From: Pseudomonadota bacterium
Lineage (GTDB): Bacteria; Pseudomonadota; Alphaproteobacteria; Sphingomonadales; Sphingomonadaceae
Direction of reading: 5' to 3'
Assembly: GCA_018240895.1 (NCBI GenBank)
Contig: JAFEEX010000017.1
Span: forward strand, 755-57,683
Length of the DNA: 56,929 nucleotides
Below the pieces are notes generated by a model that was not told the origin of the DNA, ran no database searches, and saw nothing but the letters and a program-made list of their open reading frames with translations. Position numbers and translations under genes: made by a program. Positions 43,597-51,301 of this stretch are shown here, one piece after another (the first letter of the stretch is position 1; every line of letters starts with the position of its first letter).

Positions 43597-45039
43597 TCAG
43601 CTTTCCAGTTGCCGCAGCAGGCTGCGCACGTCGCCGTCCATATCGGCATCGCGGGTACGCAGATCCTCGATCAGGCGCACCGCGTGGATCACGGTCGAGT
43701 GATCACGCCCGCCGAACTTACGGCCAATTTCCGGGTAGGACCGCGGGGTCAGCACCTTGGCAAGGTACATCGCCACCTGGCGCGGGCGCACCACCGCACG
43801 AGCGCGGCGCTTGCTGGCCATCTCTGTCCGGTCAACCCGGTAGAACTGGCAAACCGTGCGCTGAATCTCGTCAATGGTGATCCGCCGGCGATTGGCCGAA
43901 AGGATGTCGGTAAGCTGTTCTTCCGCCAGTTGCAGCGAAACCGCCTGCCCCGTGAGCTGGGCATAGGCGATCAGCTTGTTCAGGCCGCCCACCAGCTCGC
44001 GCACGTTGCGGTTGATCGTCCGGGCCAGAAATTCGACCACGTCGGCCGGAACGTGAGTTGGGCTGAAGCGCTGCAGTCGGTGTTCAAGGATCAGGCGGCG
44101 CAGTTCGATATCGGCGGGCTGGATATCCGCCACCAGCCCCATCGACAGGCGCGAGAGCAGGCGCTGTTCCACCCCGTCGAGCGCCTGCGGCGCGCGATCA
44201 GCCGCGAAAACCAGCCGCTTGCCTTCGGCCAGCAGCGCATCGATGGTGTAAAGCAGTTCTTCCTGGGCCGATGCCTTGCCGATGATGAACTGGATATCAT
44301 CGACCAGCAGCAGGTCGAACCCGCGCAGCCGGGCCTTGAATTCGATGGTCTGGTTCTGGCGCAGCGCCTGAACGAATTCGACCATGAAGCGTTCTGCCGA
44401 GCAGTAGAATATCCGCGCGCGCGGATGTGCCGTCAGGTAAGCGTGGCCTATCGCGTGAAGCAGGTGAGTCTTGCCCTGACCGGTCGCCGCCTTGAGATAG
44501 AGCGGCGCGAATTGCGGCTTTTCCAGCGCCGCCATGCGCTGCGCCGCGTTGCTGGCAAGGATGTTGGCCGCGCCGGTAACAAAGGTGGTGAAAGTCAGCG
44601 AGGGATCCAGCCCGATCGAGGCCATGCCAAGCCCGCCCGGCCCCATGCCGCCCATTTCCGCCGCGCTCATCCCCAGGGCATCGCCAGGCAATGAAACCGC
44701 GCCGTCATTGGCGGGATGGCGTGCACCATCTTCACGGCCAAGCCGCAGCCCGCTGAGCGCGCGCCGCCCCGGCAAGACCGAAACGCGCACAAAGCGCACA
44801 TCGGGCCGGGCAATTTTCCACGCCAGCGAGAGCCGGTCCGAAAAGCGGTCCGCCACCCAGTTGGCCGAAAACTCCGTCGGCAGGAACAGGTCAAGCGTAC
44901 CCGTTTCCTTGCAGAAGGTACCAAGCTGGATCGGCTTGATCCACTGGCTGTGAAGTTGCTGACCCAGATCCTTGCGCAGGCCCTGGCTGATGTCAGCCCA
45001 GTCCGCCGCAAGATCGAGCGCTTCGCGTTCGTCTTTCAT
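43597..45039 (-). CDS. dnaA: Chromosomal replication initiator DnaA
   Basis: A 480-residue initiator. Domain I (about 1-85, WADISQGLRKDLGQQLHSQW) is followed by a short Gly/Met-rich linker (about 130-150). The AAA+ domain III has P-loop ATGQGKTHLLHAIG near residues 182-195, Walker B LLLVDDIQFI, and sensor FAADRAPQAL. The DNA-binding domain IV has YPEIGRKFGGRDHSTVIHAV near 440-460. The first Gly of the P-loop is Ala. ATG 45039 gives the expected domain I start. Confidence 0.96.
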   Translation of the reverse strand: MKDEREALDLAADWADISQGLRKDLGQQLHSQWIKPIQLGTFCKETGTLDLFLPTEFSANWVADRFSDRLSLAWKIARPDVRFVRVSVLPGRRALSGLRLGREDGARHPANDGAVSLPGDALGMSAAEMGGMGPGGLGMASIGLDPSLTFTTFVTGAANILASNAAQRMAALEKPQFAPLYLKAATGQGKTHLLHAIGHAYLTAHPRARIFYCSAERFMVEFVQALRQNQTIEFKARLRGFDLLLVDDIQFIIGKASAQEELLYTIDALLAEGKRLVFAADRAPQALDGVEQRLLSRLSMGLVADIQPADIELRRLILEHRLQRFSPTHVPADVVEFLARTINRNVRELVGGLNKLIAYAQLTGQAVSLQLAEEQLTDILSANRRRITIDEIQRTVCQFYRVDRTEMASKRRARAVVRPRQVAMYLAKVLTPRSYPEIGRKFGGRDHSTVIHAVRLIEDLRTRDADMDGDVRSLLRQLES

Positions 45040-45360
45040 GCGCTCAGCATCATTCCTGTTGTCCGCGGCGGCATTGCCCCGCGGCCTGCTTATACCCGTA
45101 CCAGTCACCTGGACTGCCCCCGACTCTAAAGCTGAACCCAACCGCATCCGCAAATGCAGCGTTGCAGTCATCCCACGCCTGCCGCCCAAAGGCCGGCGTT
45201 CGCCCATCAAGATTTGTGTGATGCCCATGCCGGAAGTCCGCCCCGGGCAGTTGGGGTGTTATGAACGACCAGCCGGAGAGGGCAAGGCGTCCACGGTAAA
45301 AAAACTGAAATAAACCGCCTTGACTCAACCCCGCTCCGGAGAATCCGGCATTTTCACAAT

Positions 45361-45388
45361 ATTATGTTATTAATCACATAGTTACCAA
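45361..45388 (-). promoter_or_regulatory. Candidate dnaA promoter
   Basis: Minus-strand TTGGTA (45388-45383) and CATAAT (45366-45361) are 16 bp apart, in the AT-rich core about 320 bp before dnaA. The match is by eye; the long leader is a weakness. Confidence 0.35.
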
Positions 45389-45459
45389 ATGCCGCCGGAA
45401 CGAATCGTGTGATTCCGCTGACTTGATGCAATGCAGCATTTTGAATGAGCGGACTCACG

Positions 45460-45486
45460 AAAAAAGCCGCCGGAAAATCCGGCGGC
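45460..45486 (-). terminator. Rho-independent terminator of rpsT
   Basis: A perfect 8-bp stem GCCGCCGG/CCGGCGGC around a five-base loop. On the minus strand it is followed by six T. It lies 74 bp past the rpsT stop. Confidence 0.92.
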
Positions 45487-45559
45487 TTCCGTCATTCGAT
45501 GTTCCGCTTTCGTCCCCGATCACTGTCCTATTAAGGGACGAATCGGGCTGCGAAGCGAA

Positions 45560-45820
45560 TCAGAGCGCGGCGACTCGCTTGGTCAGCCGCGAAATCTTGC
45601 GCGAGGCGGTATTCTTGTGAAGCACACCGCGGGCAACACCGCGCGCCACTTCGGGCTGGGCAGCCTTGAGCGCTTCGGCAGCGGCGGTCTTGTCTCCGCC
45701 GGCGATTGCCGTTTCGACCTTCTTGACGAAGGTGCGGATGCGGCCGAGGCGGTTGCCGTTGATTTCGGCGCGGCGTTCGTTGCGGCGGATGCGCTTGCGG
45801 GCTTGCGGCGTATTGGCCAT
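45560..45820 (-). CDS. rpsT: 30S ribosomal protein S20
   Basis: An 86-residue basic helical protein that binds 16S rRNA. It begins [20 protein letters not shown], and the end ([20 protein letters not shown]) is the conserved S20 region. GAAGGA precedes the ATG. A perfect hairpin lies in its leader, just before the ribosome-binding site. rpsT-dnaA adjacency is typical of alphaproteobacteria. Confidence 0.97.
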   Translation of the reverse strand: MANTPQARKRIRRNERRAEINGNRLGRIRTFVKKVETAIAGGDKTAAAEALKAAQPEVARGVARGVLHKNTASRKISRLTKRVAAL

Positions 45821-45835
45821 TTTCGTCCTTCATTC

Positions 45836-45853
45836 GGCTGCACCAATGCAGCC
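45836..45853 (-). promoter_or_regulatory. Hairpin in the rpsT leader
   Basis: GGCTGCA and TGCAGCC form a perfect 7-bp stem with a four-base loop just upstream of the GAAGGA ribosome-binding site. S20 represses its own translation in E. coli; whether this stem has that role here is inference. Confidence 0.45.
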
Positions 45854-45917
45854 CGTATCAATTGAATCTCGTGGCAAATCGCGAGGCAAACCGGAATCGG
45901 CCCCGCGGGAAGCGCGG

Positions 45918-45946
45918 CCCTTAACCGGGGGTGGGCGAATCGTCAA
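45918..45946 (-). promoter_or_regulatory. Candidate rpsT promoter
   Basis: Minus-strand TTGACG (45946-45941) and TAAGGG (45923-45918) have a 17-bp spacer, followed by a GC-rich discriminator (CCGCGC). It closely resembles the rpmJ and rpmH promoters. Confidence 0.55.
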
Positions 45947-46049
45947 GCAATCTTGGCCCCGCGCCGACAGCAGAAATCCCGAACGCCGGTCACGCGTCCT
46001 CGGCTGGCTGTGTTATAAGGTTATAAGCACACCTGAAAGGAGACGTGTC

Positions 46050-46202
46050 ATGACAGATGCCAGCATCAAGGCCTGGGAAGCCGAGCTGAAAACCCTGCTG
46101 GAAGTAATCCGCACTCACCCGTCAGCCGATCTGGAGGATCAGCGCCAGCGGGTCATTGTCTTGCAAAAGCTGATCGGCGATCATCACTGCGCCGGGGTCT
46201 GA
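46050..46202 (+). CDS. Small hypothetical protein (50 residues)
   Basis: A 50-residue, probably helical, soluble protein starting MTDASIKAWEAELKTLLEVI, with a conserved-looking C-terminal VIVLQKLIGDHH. A strong AAAGGAG ribosome-binding site 8 bp before the ATG supports real translation. No family is recognised. A tandem repeat of GTTATAAG (46012-46027) lies just upstream and may contain the -10 box. It is convergent with mutM, with stops 25 bp apart. Confidence 0.65.
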   Translation: MTDASIKAWEAELKTLLEVIRTHPSADLEDQRQRVIVLQKLIGDHHCAGV

Positions 46203-46227
46203 GCCGCGCCCGCTGAATTGCCGGCGC

Positions 46228-47043
46228 TCATGTCTGACAGGCCGGGCAGAACCACGTTGAACGCCCCCCCTGGCTGATCCGCGTGATCGGCGCACCACAA
46301 CAGGTGCAGGCTTGCCCCGCCCGGTCATAGACATCGAACTGCTTTGAGAAATAGCCCAGTTCGCCATCGGGGCGCATATAGTCGCGCAGTGTCGATCCCC
46401 CGGCTTCGATCGCCTCTGCGATCACCCCGCGGATTTCCGGCACCAGCCGGGCCAGCGCGGCGGCAGAAACCGTGCCTGCTGCCCTGCGCGGATCAATGCG
46501 CGCGCGAAACAGCGCCTCGCAGACATAGATATTGCCAAGTCCGGCGACGATCCGCTGATCAAGCAGCATCAGCTTGATCGCGGCGCTGCGCCCGGCCAGC
46601 GCCGCCCGCAGGTGCGCCGAGGTCAGCGCCTGACCCAGCGGCTCTGGCCCCAGGGCGGCGAAGGCCGGCCAGGCTTCCAGCGCATCGCTGGCGATCAGGT
46701 CCACCGAGCCGAAACGGCGCGGATCGCACAGCGCCAGTCGTCCACCGCTTCCTGTTTCGAGCACCAGATGATCGTGGCGGCCAAGTTCATCAGGATCAAT
46801 CCGCCAGCGCCCCGACATTCCAAGGTGGAACACCATGGTCTGCCCGCGATCGACATGGATCAGCCCGTACTTTGCCCGCCGCCCTAGCCCAGTGACGGTG
46901 GCCCCGGTCAGAACCTGGACCAGATCAGGCGGGAACGGCCGGCGCAGGCCAGCCCGACGGGTTTCGATTCGCGCGATCCGTTCTCCGTCCAGCACCCGGG
47001 CCAGGCCGCGAACGGTGGTTTCAACTTCGGGAAGCTCGGGCAT
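46228..47043 (-). CDS. mutM: Formamidopyrimidine-DNA glycosylase (Fpg/MutM)
   Basis: A 271-residue DNA glycosylase/AP lyase that removes 8-oxoguanine. The catalytic N-terminus PELPEVETTVRGL follows Met, so the start at 47043 is fixed. FHLGMSGRW, the helix-two-turn-helix DQRIVAGLGNIYVCEALF, and the zinc finger (CTCC, CPAC) at the C-terminus are present. Divergent from the DUF1993/ubiE/ubiB genes, as in many alphaproteobacteria. Confidence 0.96.
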   Translation of the reverse strand: MPELPEVETTVRGLARVLDGERIARIETRRAGLRRPFPPDLVQVLTGATVTGLGRRAKYGLIHVDRGQTMVFHLGMSGRWRIDPDELGRHDHLVLETGSGGRLALCDPRRFGSVDLIASDALEAWPAFAALGPEPLGQALTSAHLRAALAGRSAAIKLMLLDQRIVAGLGNIYVCEALFRARIDPRRAAGTVSAAALARLVPEIRGVIAEAIEAGGSTLRDYMRPDGELGYFSKQFDVYDRAGQACTCCGAPITRISQGGRSTWFCPACQT

Positions 47044-47151
47044 GGGCCGAGAGGTTAGGAACCGGGTCCACGGCTGTCCAGTCCTGCATTGCAACCGGCG
47101 CGTGACGATCATAAGCAGGCGGATCGATGCAGCCCCCTGGGAGACCCCGCG

Positions 47152-47682
47152 ATGTCATTTTCACTCTATCAGTCCGCCGTGCCCGAATTCATCGCCATGT
47201 TGACCAACATCAAGGCCTGGCTGGACAAGGCCGCCGCGCAAAAGGACGAGGCCGTGCTGGTCGAAGCGCGGCTGGCCCCGGACATGTTCCCGCTTGCCCG
47301 GCAGATCCAGATTGCTTCCGACGGGGCAAAGGGCGCCGCCGCGCGGCTGACCGGGGCCGAGGCGCCGGCCATGCCCGATACCGAAACCACCTTTGCCCAG
47401 CTTAAGGAGCGGTGCGACAAGACCATCGCTTATCTGCGCTCGGTCGATCCCGCCGCCTTTGACGCCGGTGCGGACAAAGAGGTGGTGATCACCTTTCCCA
47501 ACGGCGGGGGCATGAAATTTAACGGGACCACCTTCCTCACCGGCTTTGCCGTGCCGAATTTCTATTTCCACGCCACCGCCACCTACGCGATCCTGCGCGC
47601 GCAGGGGGTGGAACTGGGCAAGGCCGATTTCCTGATGCATCTGGCCCCCCATATGTTCGCCCCGCCGGCCGCGGTGAACTGA
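47152..47682 (+). CDS. DUF1993 family protein
   Basis: A 176-residue soluble protein, all-helical by appearance, matching DUF1993 (SLYQSAVPEFIAMLTNIKAW, DMFPLARQIQIASDGAKGAA, FYFHATATYAILRAQGVELG, KADFLMHL). This group resembles DinB-like four-helix folds, with His residues that could bind metal. The function is unknown. The ATG at 47152 gives the family N-terminus. ubiE begins 61 bp later. Confidence 0.87.
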   Translation: MSFSLYQSAVPEFIAMLTNIKAWLDKAAAQKDEAVLVEARLAPDMFPLARQIQIASDGAKGAAARLTGAEAPAMPDTETTFAQLKERCDKTIAYLRSVDPAAFDAGADKEVVITFPNGGGMKFNGTTFLTGFAVPNFYFHATATYAILRAQGVELGKADFLMHLAPHMFAPPAAVN

Positions 47683-47743
47683 GGCACCAAGCCCGCTGCA
47701 GATGCGGTTGGCGCACCGGACAAATGCCGCTAAGGCCCGGGCC

Positions 47744-48475
47744 ATGAGCGAACAGGTTTCCTTCGGTTACGAAGAGGTTTCGCCCGAAGAAAAGACCGCC
47801 CGGGTCGGCGCGGTGTTTTCTTCGGTGGCGAAGAAGTATGACATCATGAACGATGCCATGTCGGGCGGGCTCCACCGGTTGTGGAAGGACAAATTCGTGC
47901 GCAGGGTAAAGCCCCAGCCGCACGAACAGATCCTCGACATGGCGGGCGGCACCGGCGACATTGCCTTTCGTCTGGCGCAGGCCGGCGCGGCGGTGACCGT
48001 GTCCGACATCAACCAGGATATGCTCGACGTGGGCATCGAACGGGCAATGGAGCGGGGCTTCGACAGTCTGGTCTGGTCACGCCAGAACGCCGAGGAACTG
48101 ACCTTTCCTGACCGTTTCTTTGATGCCTACACAATCGCCTTCGGCATCCGCAACGTCACCCGGATCGACGCTGCGCTGGCCGAAGCGCACCGGGTGCTGA
48201 AGCACGGCGGGCGCTTCTATTGCCTGGAATTTTCAACCACCGAATGGCCCGGCTTCAAGGAAGCCTATGACGTCTATTCCCACCGGCTGGTGCCAAAGAT
48301 TGGCAGCGCGATCGCCGGGGATGCTGAAAGCTATCGCTATCTGATCGAATCAATCCGCCGCTTTCCGGCCATGCCTGAATTTGAACGGATGATCCGTGAA
48401 GCCGGCTTCGTCCGCACCCGGGTCGAACCGATTCTGGGCGGGCTGGTTGCAATCCATTCGGGGTGGAAGATCTGA
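47744..48475 (+). CDS. ubiE: Ubiquinone C-methyltransferase UbiE
   Basis: A 243-residue SAM-dependent methyltransferase of the ubiquinone (and, where present, menaquinone) pathway. The N-terminal FGYEEVSPEEKTARVGAVFS, the SAM motif DMAGGTGDIAFRLA, the AFGIRNVT signature, and the final LIESIRRFPAMPEFERMIRE are all intact. The ubiB GTG start lies 1 bp after the stop, so they are co-translated. Confidence 0.96.
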   Translation: MSEQVSFGYEEVSPEEKTARVGAVFSSVAKKYDIMNDAMSGGLHRLWKDKFVRRVKPQPHEQILDMAGGTGDIAFRLAQAGAAVTVSDINQDMLDVGIERAMERGFDSLVWSRQNAEELTFPDRFFDAYTIAFGIRNVTRIDAALAEAHRVLKHGGRFYCLEFSTTEWPGFKEAYDVYSHRLVPKIGSAIAGDAESYRYLIESIRRFPAMPEFERMIREAGFVRTRVEPILGGLVAIHSGWKI

Positions 48476-48476
48476 A

Positions 48477-50027
48477 GTGACCCGCCCCGCAACGCATCTG
48501 CTGCGCCTGCTGCGCTGGGGCCGCACGCTTGCCCGGCATGGCGCGCTGCGCGGGATTGAGAAGGACATCAACACCCCGCCGCAGGTGCGCCGCCTGTGCC
48601 GGATTGCGCGGATCGGCACGATCCAGCCGCAAGTGCCAGATTATGCCGGCGCTTTTCAGGAGATCGGCCCTGCCGCGATCAAGCTGGGTCAGGCGCTGGC
48701 AACCCGGCCCGACATCGTTGGCGAGGATGTTGCCCGCAATCTGCTAAGCCTGCAGGACGATCTGCCCCCGGTCTCTTTCGCGCTGATCCGCCGCGAGATA
48801 GAGGCGACCTTCGGCAGGCCGCTGGAAGAAATCTACAGCAGCTTCGATCCGGAACCGGTCGGCGCGGCTTCCATCGCGCAGGTCCACAAGGCGGTGACCA
48901 GCGAGGGCCGCGTGGTTGCGGTCAAGGTTCAGCGCCCCGGCATCCGCGACAAGCTGGCGTGCGACATTGAAACCTATGAATGGGCCGCCGCTCATCTTGA
49001 GGCGCTGGGGGGTGAGGCCGCGCGGCTGCGCCCGCGTCTGGTCATCGCCAATTTCAAACGCTGGACCGCGCGTGAGCTTGATCTGCGGCGAGAGGCGGCA
49101 TCCGCCTCTGAACTGGCGCAAGCGATGCAGGGTTTTGAAGGATACCGGGTTCCCGCGGTCGACTGGGACCGGACCAATGGCCGCGTGCTGACCATCGACT
49201 GGATTGACGGCACCAAGATCAGCGACATTCAGGCGCTGCGCGCCGCCGGGCAGGATCTGCCGCAGATCGCCAGCCGCCTGGTGATTTCCTTCCTGACCCA
49301 GGCGATCACGCACGGGTTTTTCCATGCCGATATGCACCAGGGCAACCTGTTTGTTGAGGGTGATGGCACGATTGCCGCGATCGATTTCGGGATCATGGGG
49401 CGGATTGACCGGCGGGCGCGGGTGTGGCTGGCCGAGATCCTCTATGGCCTGACCACCGGCAATTACCGCCGCGTGGCTGAAATCCATTTCGAGGCGCAGT
49501 ACGTCCCCAGCTATCATTCGGTGGATGAATTCGCCACGGCCCTGCGCGCCGTGGGCGAGCCGATGCGCGGCAAGCCGGTAAGCGAACTGTCGGTTGGGCA
49601 GATGCTGGACGGGCTGTTCGCGATCACCCGTGATTTCGATATGCAAACCCAGCCGCATTTGCTGCTGCTGCAAAAGACCATGGTGATGGTGGAAGGTCTG
49701 GCAACCCAGCTCGATCCCTCGATCAATATGTGGGACGTGTCCGGCCCCTTCGTCAAAAGCTGGATCCGCGACGAGCTTGGGCCAGAGGCCGCGATTGCCG
49801 AGCGGCTGCGCAGCGATGCCGAAACACTGCTGCGCGTGCCCGATCTGGTGCGGCGGATCGAGGAGCGGTTCCCGGCCAGGGGCGGCGCGCCCGAGCCGCC
49901 GCCGCTGCCCCCGGTCGAGTTGATCTGGGAAAGGCGGCGCGATGCTGCCCGCTGGCCGGGCTACGCCGCGGCGCTGGCCATCGGCGGCGCGGCGGTTTGG
50001 GCTGCGCAGGCGCTGGGCTGGTTTTAG
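48477..50027 (+). CDS. ubiB: UbiB family atypical kinase of ubiquinone synthesis
   Basis: A 516-residue ADCK/UbiB-type protein that supports ubiquinone synthesis at the membrane through ATPase rather than protein-kinase activity. The defining KxGQ motif is IKLGQALATRPDIV near residue 69. The Ala-rich loop EPVGAASIAQVHKA, the catalytic ADMHQGNL near 283, and IDFGIMG follow. A C-terminal membrane helix covers about 495-515. The GTG at 48477 is the chosen start. Confidence 0.95.
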   Translation: MTRPATHLLRLLRWGRTLARHGALRGIEKDINTPPQVRRLCRIARIGTIQPQVPDYAGAFQEIGPAAIKLGQALATRPDIVGEDVARNLLSLQDDLPPVSFALIRREIEATFGRPLEEIYSSFDPEPVGAASIAQVHKAVTSEGRVVAVKVQRPGIRDKLACDIETYEWAAAHLEALGGEAARLRPRLVIANFKRWTARELDLRREAASASELAQAMQGFEGYRVPAVDWDRTNGRVLTIDWIDGTKISDIQALRAAGQDLPQIASRLVISFLTQAITHGFFHADMHQGNLFVEGDGTIAAIDFGIMGRIDRRARVWLAEILYGLTTGNYRRVAEIHFEAQYVPSYHSVDEFATALRAVGEPMRGKPVSELSVGQMLDGLFAITRDFDMQTQPHLLLLQKTMVMVEGLATQLDPSINMWDVSGPFVKSWIRDELGPEAAIAERLRSDAETLLRVPDLVRRIEERFPARGGAPEPPPLPPVELIWERRRDAARWPGYAAALAIGGAAVWAAQALGWF

Positions 50028-50032
50028 CCTGA

Positions 50033-50308
50033 ATGGACCTTGACGCGCTCCTGATCCACTTCTTCGGCACCGATGATCCCTCGGCGCTGACCGAGGGCGA
50101 ATTCGCGCTGGCGCTCGAACGGCTGAAGATCGCCTTCGGGGTAGAGCGCGAGCCGGGGCGCAGGTTTGCCCTGTGGACGCTGCTTGACGCGCTGGGTGAA
50201 GCCCCCCTGCCCGCCGAAGCCTTCGCCAAGGAACCGGCGCTGAAGGCGGCGGCGGAAGATTACCTCAGGGCGGCGTTCCGGCTTGAGCGCGATAGCGGGG
50301 CGGAATGA
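50033..50308 (+). CDS. Small hypothetical protein
   Basis: A 91-residue acidic helical protein (MDLDALLIHFFGTDDPSALT, EGEFALALERLKIAFGVERE) with no signal or membrane segment. No family is recognised with confidence. It starts 5 bp after ubiB and overlaps the phosphatase gene by 4 bp, so it belongs to the ubiE-ubiB-phosphatase-ybaK operon, which supports it being real. Confidence 0.75.
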   Translation: MDLDALLIHFFGTDDPSALTEGEFALALERLKIAFGVEREPGRRFALWTLLDALGEAPLPAEAFAKEPALKAAAEDYLRAAFRLERDSGAE

Positions 50309-50769
50309 TTCGCCCGGCGGTGCTGTTTGTCTGCCTTGGCAATATCTGCCGCTCACCGCTGGCCGAGGCGGCCTTCCGCGCAGAGGCGGCGCGGGCGGGA
50401 CTGGACGCCCTGGCCGATTCCGCCGGAACCGCCGACTATCACGTAGGCGAACCACCCGATCCCCGCGCAGTCCGCACCGCCGCGCGGTTTGGCAGCGACA
50501 TTTCGGGCTATCGCGGACGGCAGGTAGAAGCGGCTGACTTTGCGCGGTTCAGCCATATTCTGGCGCTTGACCACGCCAATCTGCAAGGTCTGAAGCGAAT
50601 CATGCCCGCCGGGTCCGGCGCGCAGCTTGGCCTGCTGCTTGACCAAGTGCCGGGACGCGCGGGACAGGCCGTGGCCGATCCATGGTACGGCGATGAGGAG
50701 GGTTTCCTGATCACCTGGCAAGACGTAAGCGCTGCGGCCCGCGCATTGGTGGCGGAACTGGCAAGGTGA
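50305..50769 (+). CDS. Low-molecular-weight protein-tyrosine phosphatase
   Basis: A 154-residue cysteine phosphatase. The P-loop CLGNICRS (CX5R) lies near residue 10, and the general-acid motif DPWYG is near 125. The closest bacterial relatives act on phosphotyrosine proteins or small phosphoesters; the substrate is unknown and no kinase is adjacent. Overlapping starts and stops link it to both neighbours. Confidence 0.93.
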   Translation: MIRPAVLFVCLGNICRSPLAEAAFRAEAARAGLDALADSAGTADYHVGEPPDPRAVRTAARFGSDISGYRGRQVEAADFARFSHILALDHANLQGLKRIMPAGSGAQLGLLLDQVPGRAGQAVADPWYGDEEGFLITWQDVSAAARALVAELAR

Positions 50770-51239
50770 GCGCGCAAAGCGTTCTTGCCTGGCTGGCGCA
50801 ACACGCGCCGGACCTGCGCCTGATCGATCAAAGCGCAAGTACCGCGACCGTAGCCGAAGCCGCTGAGGTGCTGGGCGTGGAACCGGGGCGGATCGCCAAA
50901 ACGCTGGCCTTTCGCGTCGGCGATGTGCCGATGCTGCTGGTCACGCGCGGCGATGCCCGGCTCGACAATGCCCGCTGCAAGGCGGCACTGGGCGGACGCC
51001 CGCGGATGCTTGATGCCGAGGCGACCCTGGCACTGACCGGCCATGCGGTGGGCGGAGTCTGCCCCTTTGGTCTGGCGAGCCCGGTGCCGGTCCTGACCGA
51101 CCGGTCATTGCTCGCTTACCCTACCGTATTCCCCGCCGCCGGATCGCGCACCAGTTCAATCGAGGTTTCGCCCGAGCGCCTTGCCGAACTGACCGGCGCG
51201 CGCTGGGTCAGCATCTGCACCGAGCCGCCCATCCCCTGA
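50766..51239 (+). CDS. YbaK/EbsC family aminoacyl-tRNA deacylase
   Basis: A 157-residue protein of the YbaK/ProX family, which edits mischarged tRNAs such as Cys-tRNA(Pro). The conserved Lys is in RIAKTLAFRVGD, and GGVCPFGLASPVPVLTD with the later GSRTSSIEVSP are the family signatures. The GTG start overlaps the phosphatase stop. The exact tRNA is not assignable. A stem-loop follows the stop. Confidence 0.92.
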   Translation: MSAQSVLAWLAQHAPDLRLIDQSASTATVAEAAEVLGVEPGRIAKTLAFRVGDVPMLLVTRGDARLDNARCKAALGGRPRMLDAEATLALTGHAVGGVCPFGLASPVPVLTDRSLLAYPTVFPAAGSRTSSIEVSPERLAELTGARWVSICTEPPIP

Positions 51240-51248
51240 AACGACAAC

Positions 51249-51274
51249 GCCCCGGCTCCGTCAGGAACCGGGGC
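51249..51274. terminator. Bidirectional stem-loop between ybaK-like gene and TonB receptor
   Basis: GCCCCGG/CCGGGGC with partial inner pairing (TCC/GGA) between convergent genes. No T-tract is present on either side, so termination is inferred from position. Confidence 0.5.
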
Positions 51275-51301
51275 GCAATCGTTGGTTAGGGTAGGATCAG
51301 G

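Larger units (their letters stand above)
45040..45559. other. 520-bp dnaA-rpsT intergenic region with AT-rich core
   Basis: No gene is seen. The part next to dnaA (45040-45290) is GC-rich and open in several frames without family similarity, so it is probably the dnaA leader. The centre, 45345-45395, is strikingly AT-rich (ATTATGTTATTAATCACATA) and holds the candidate dnaA promoter plus two one-mismatch DnaA boxes (ATTTTCACA, TTAATCACA). The distal part holds the rpsT terminator. Confidence 0.6.

Noticed and set aside
45040-45228. N-terminal extension of dnaA
   Set aside because: The extra residues are not DnaA-like; domain I starts properly at 45039.
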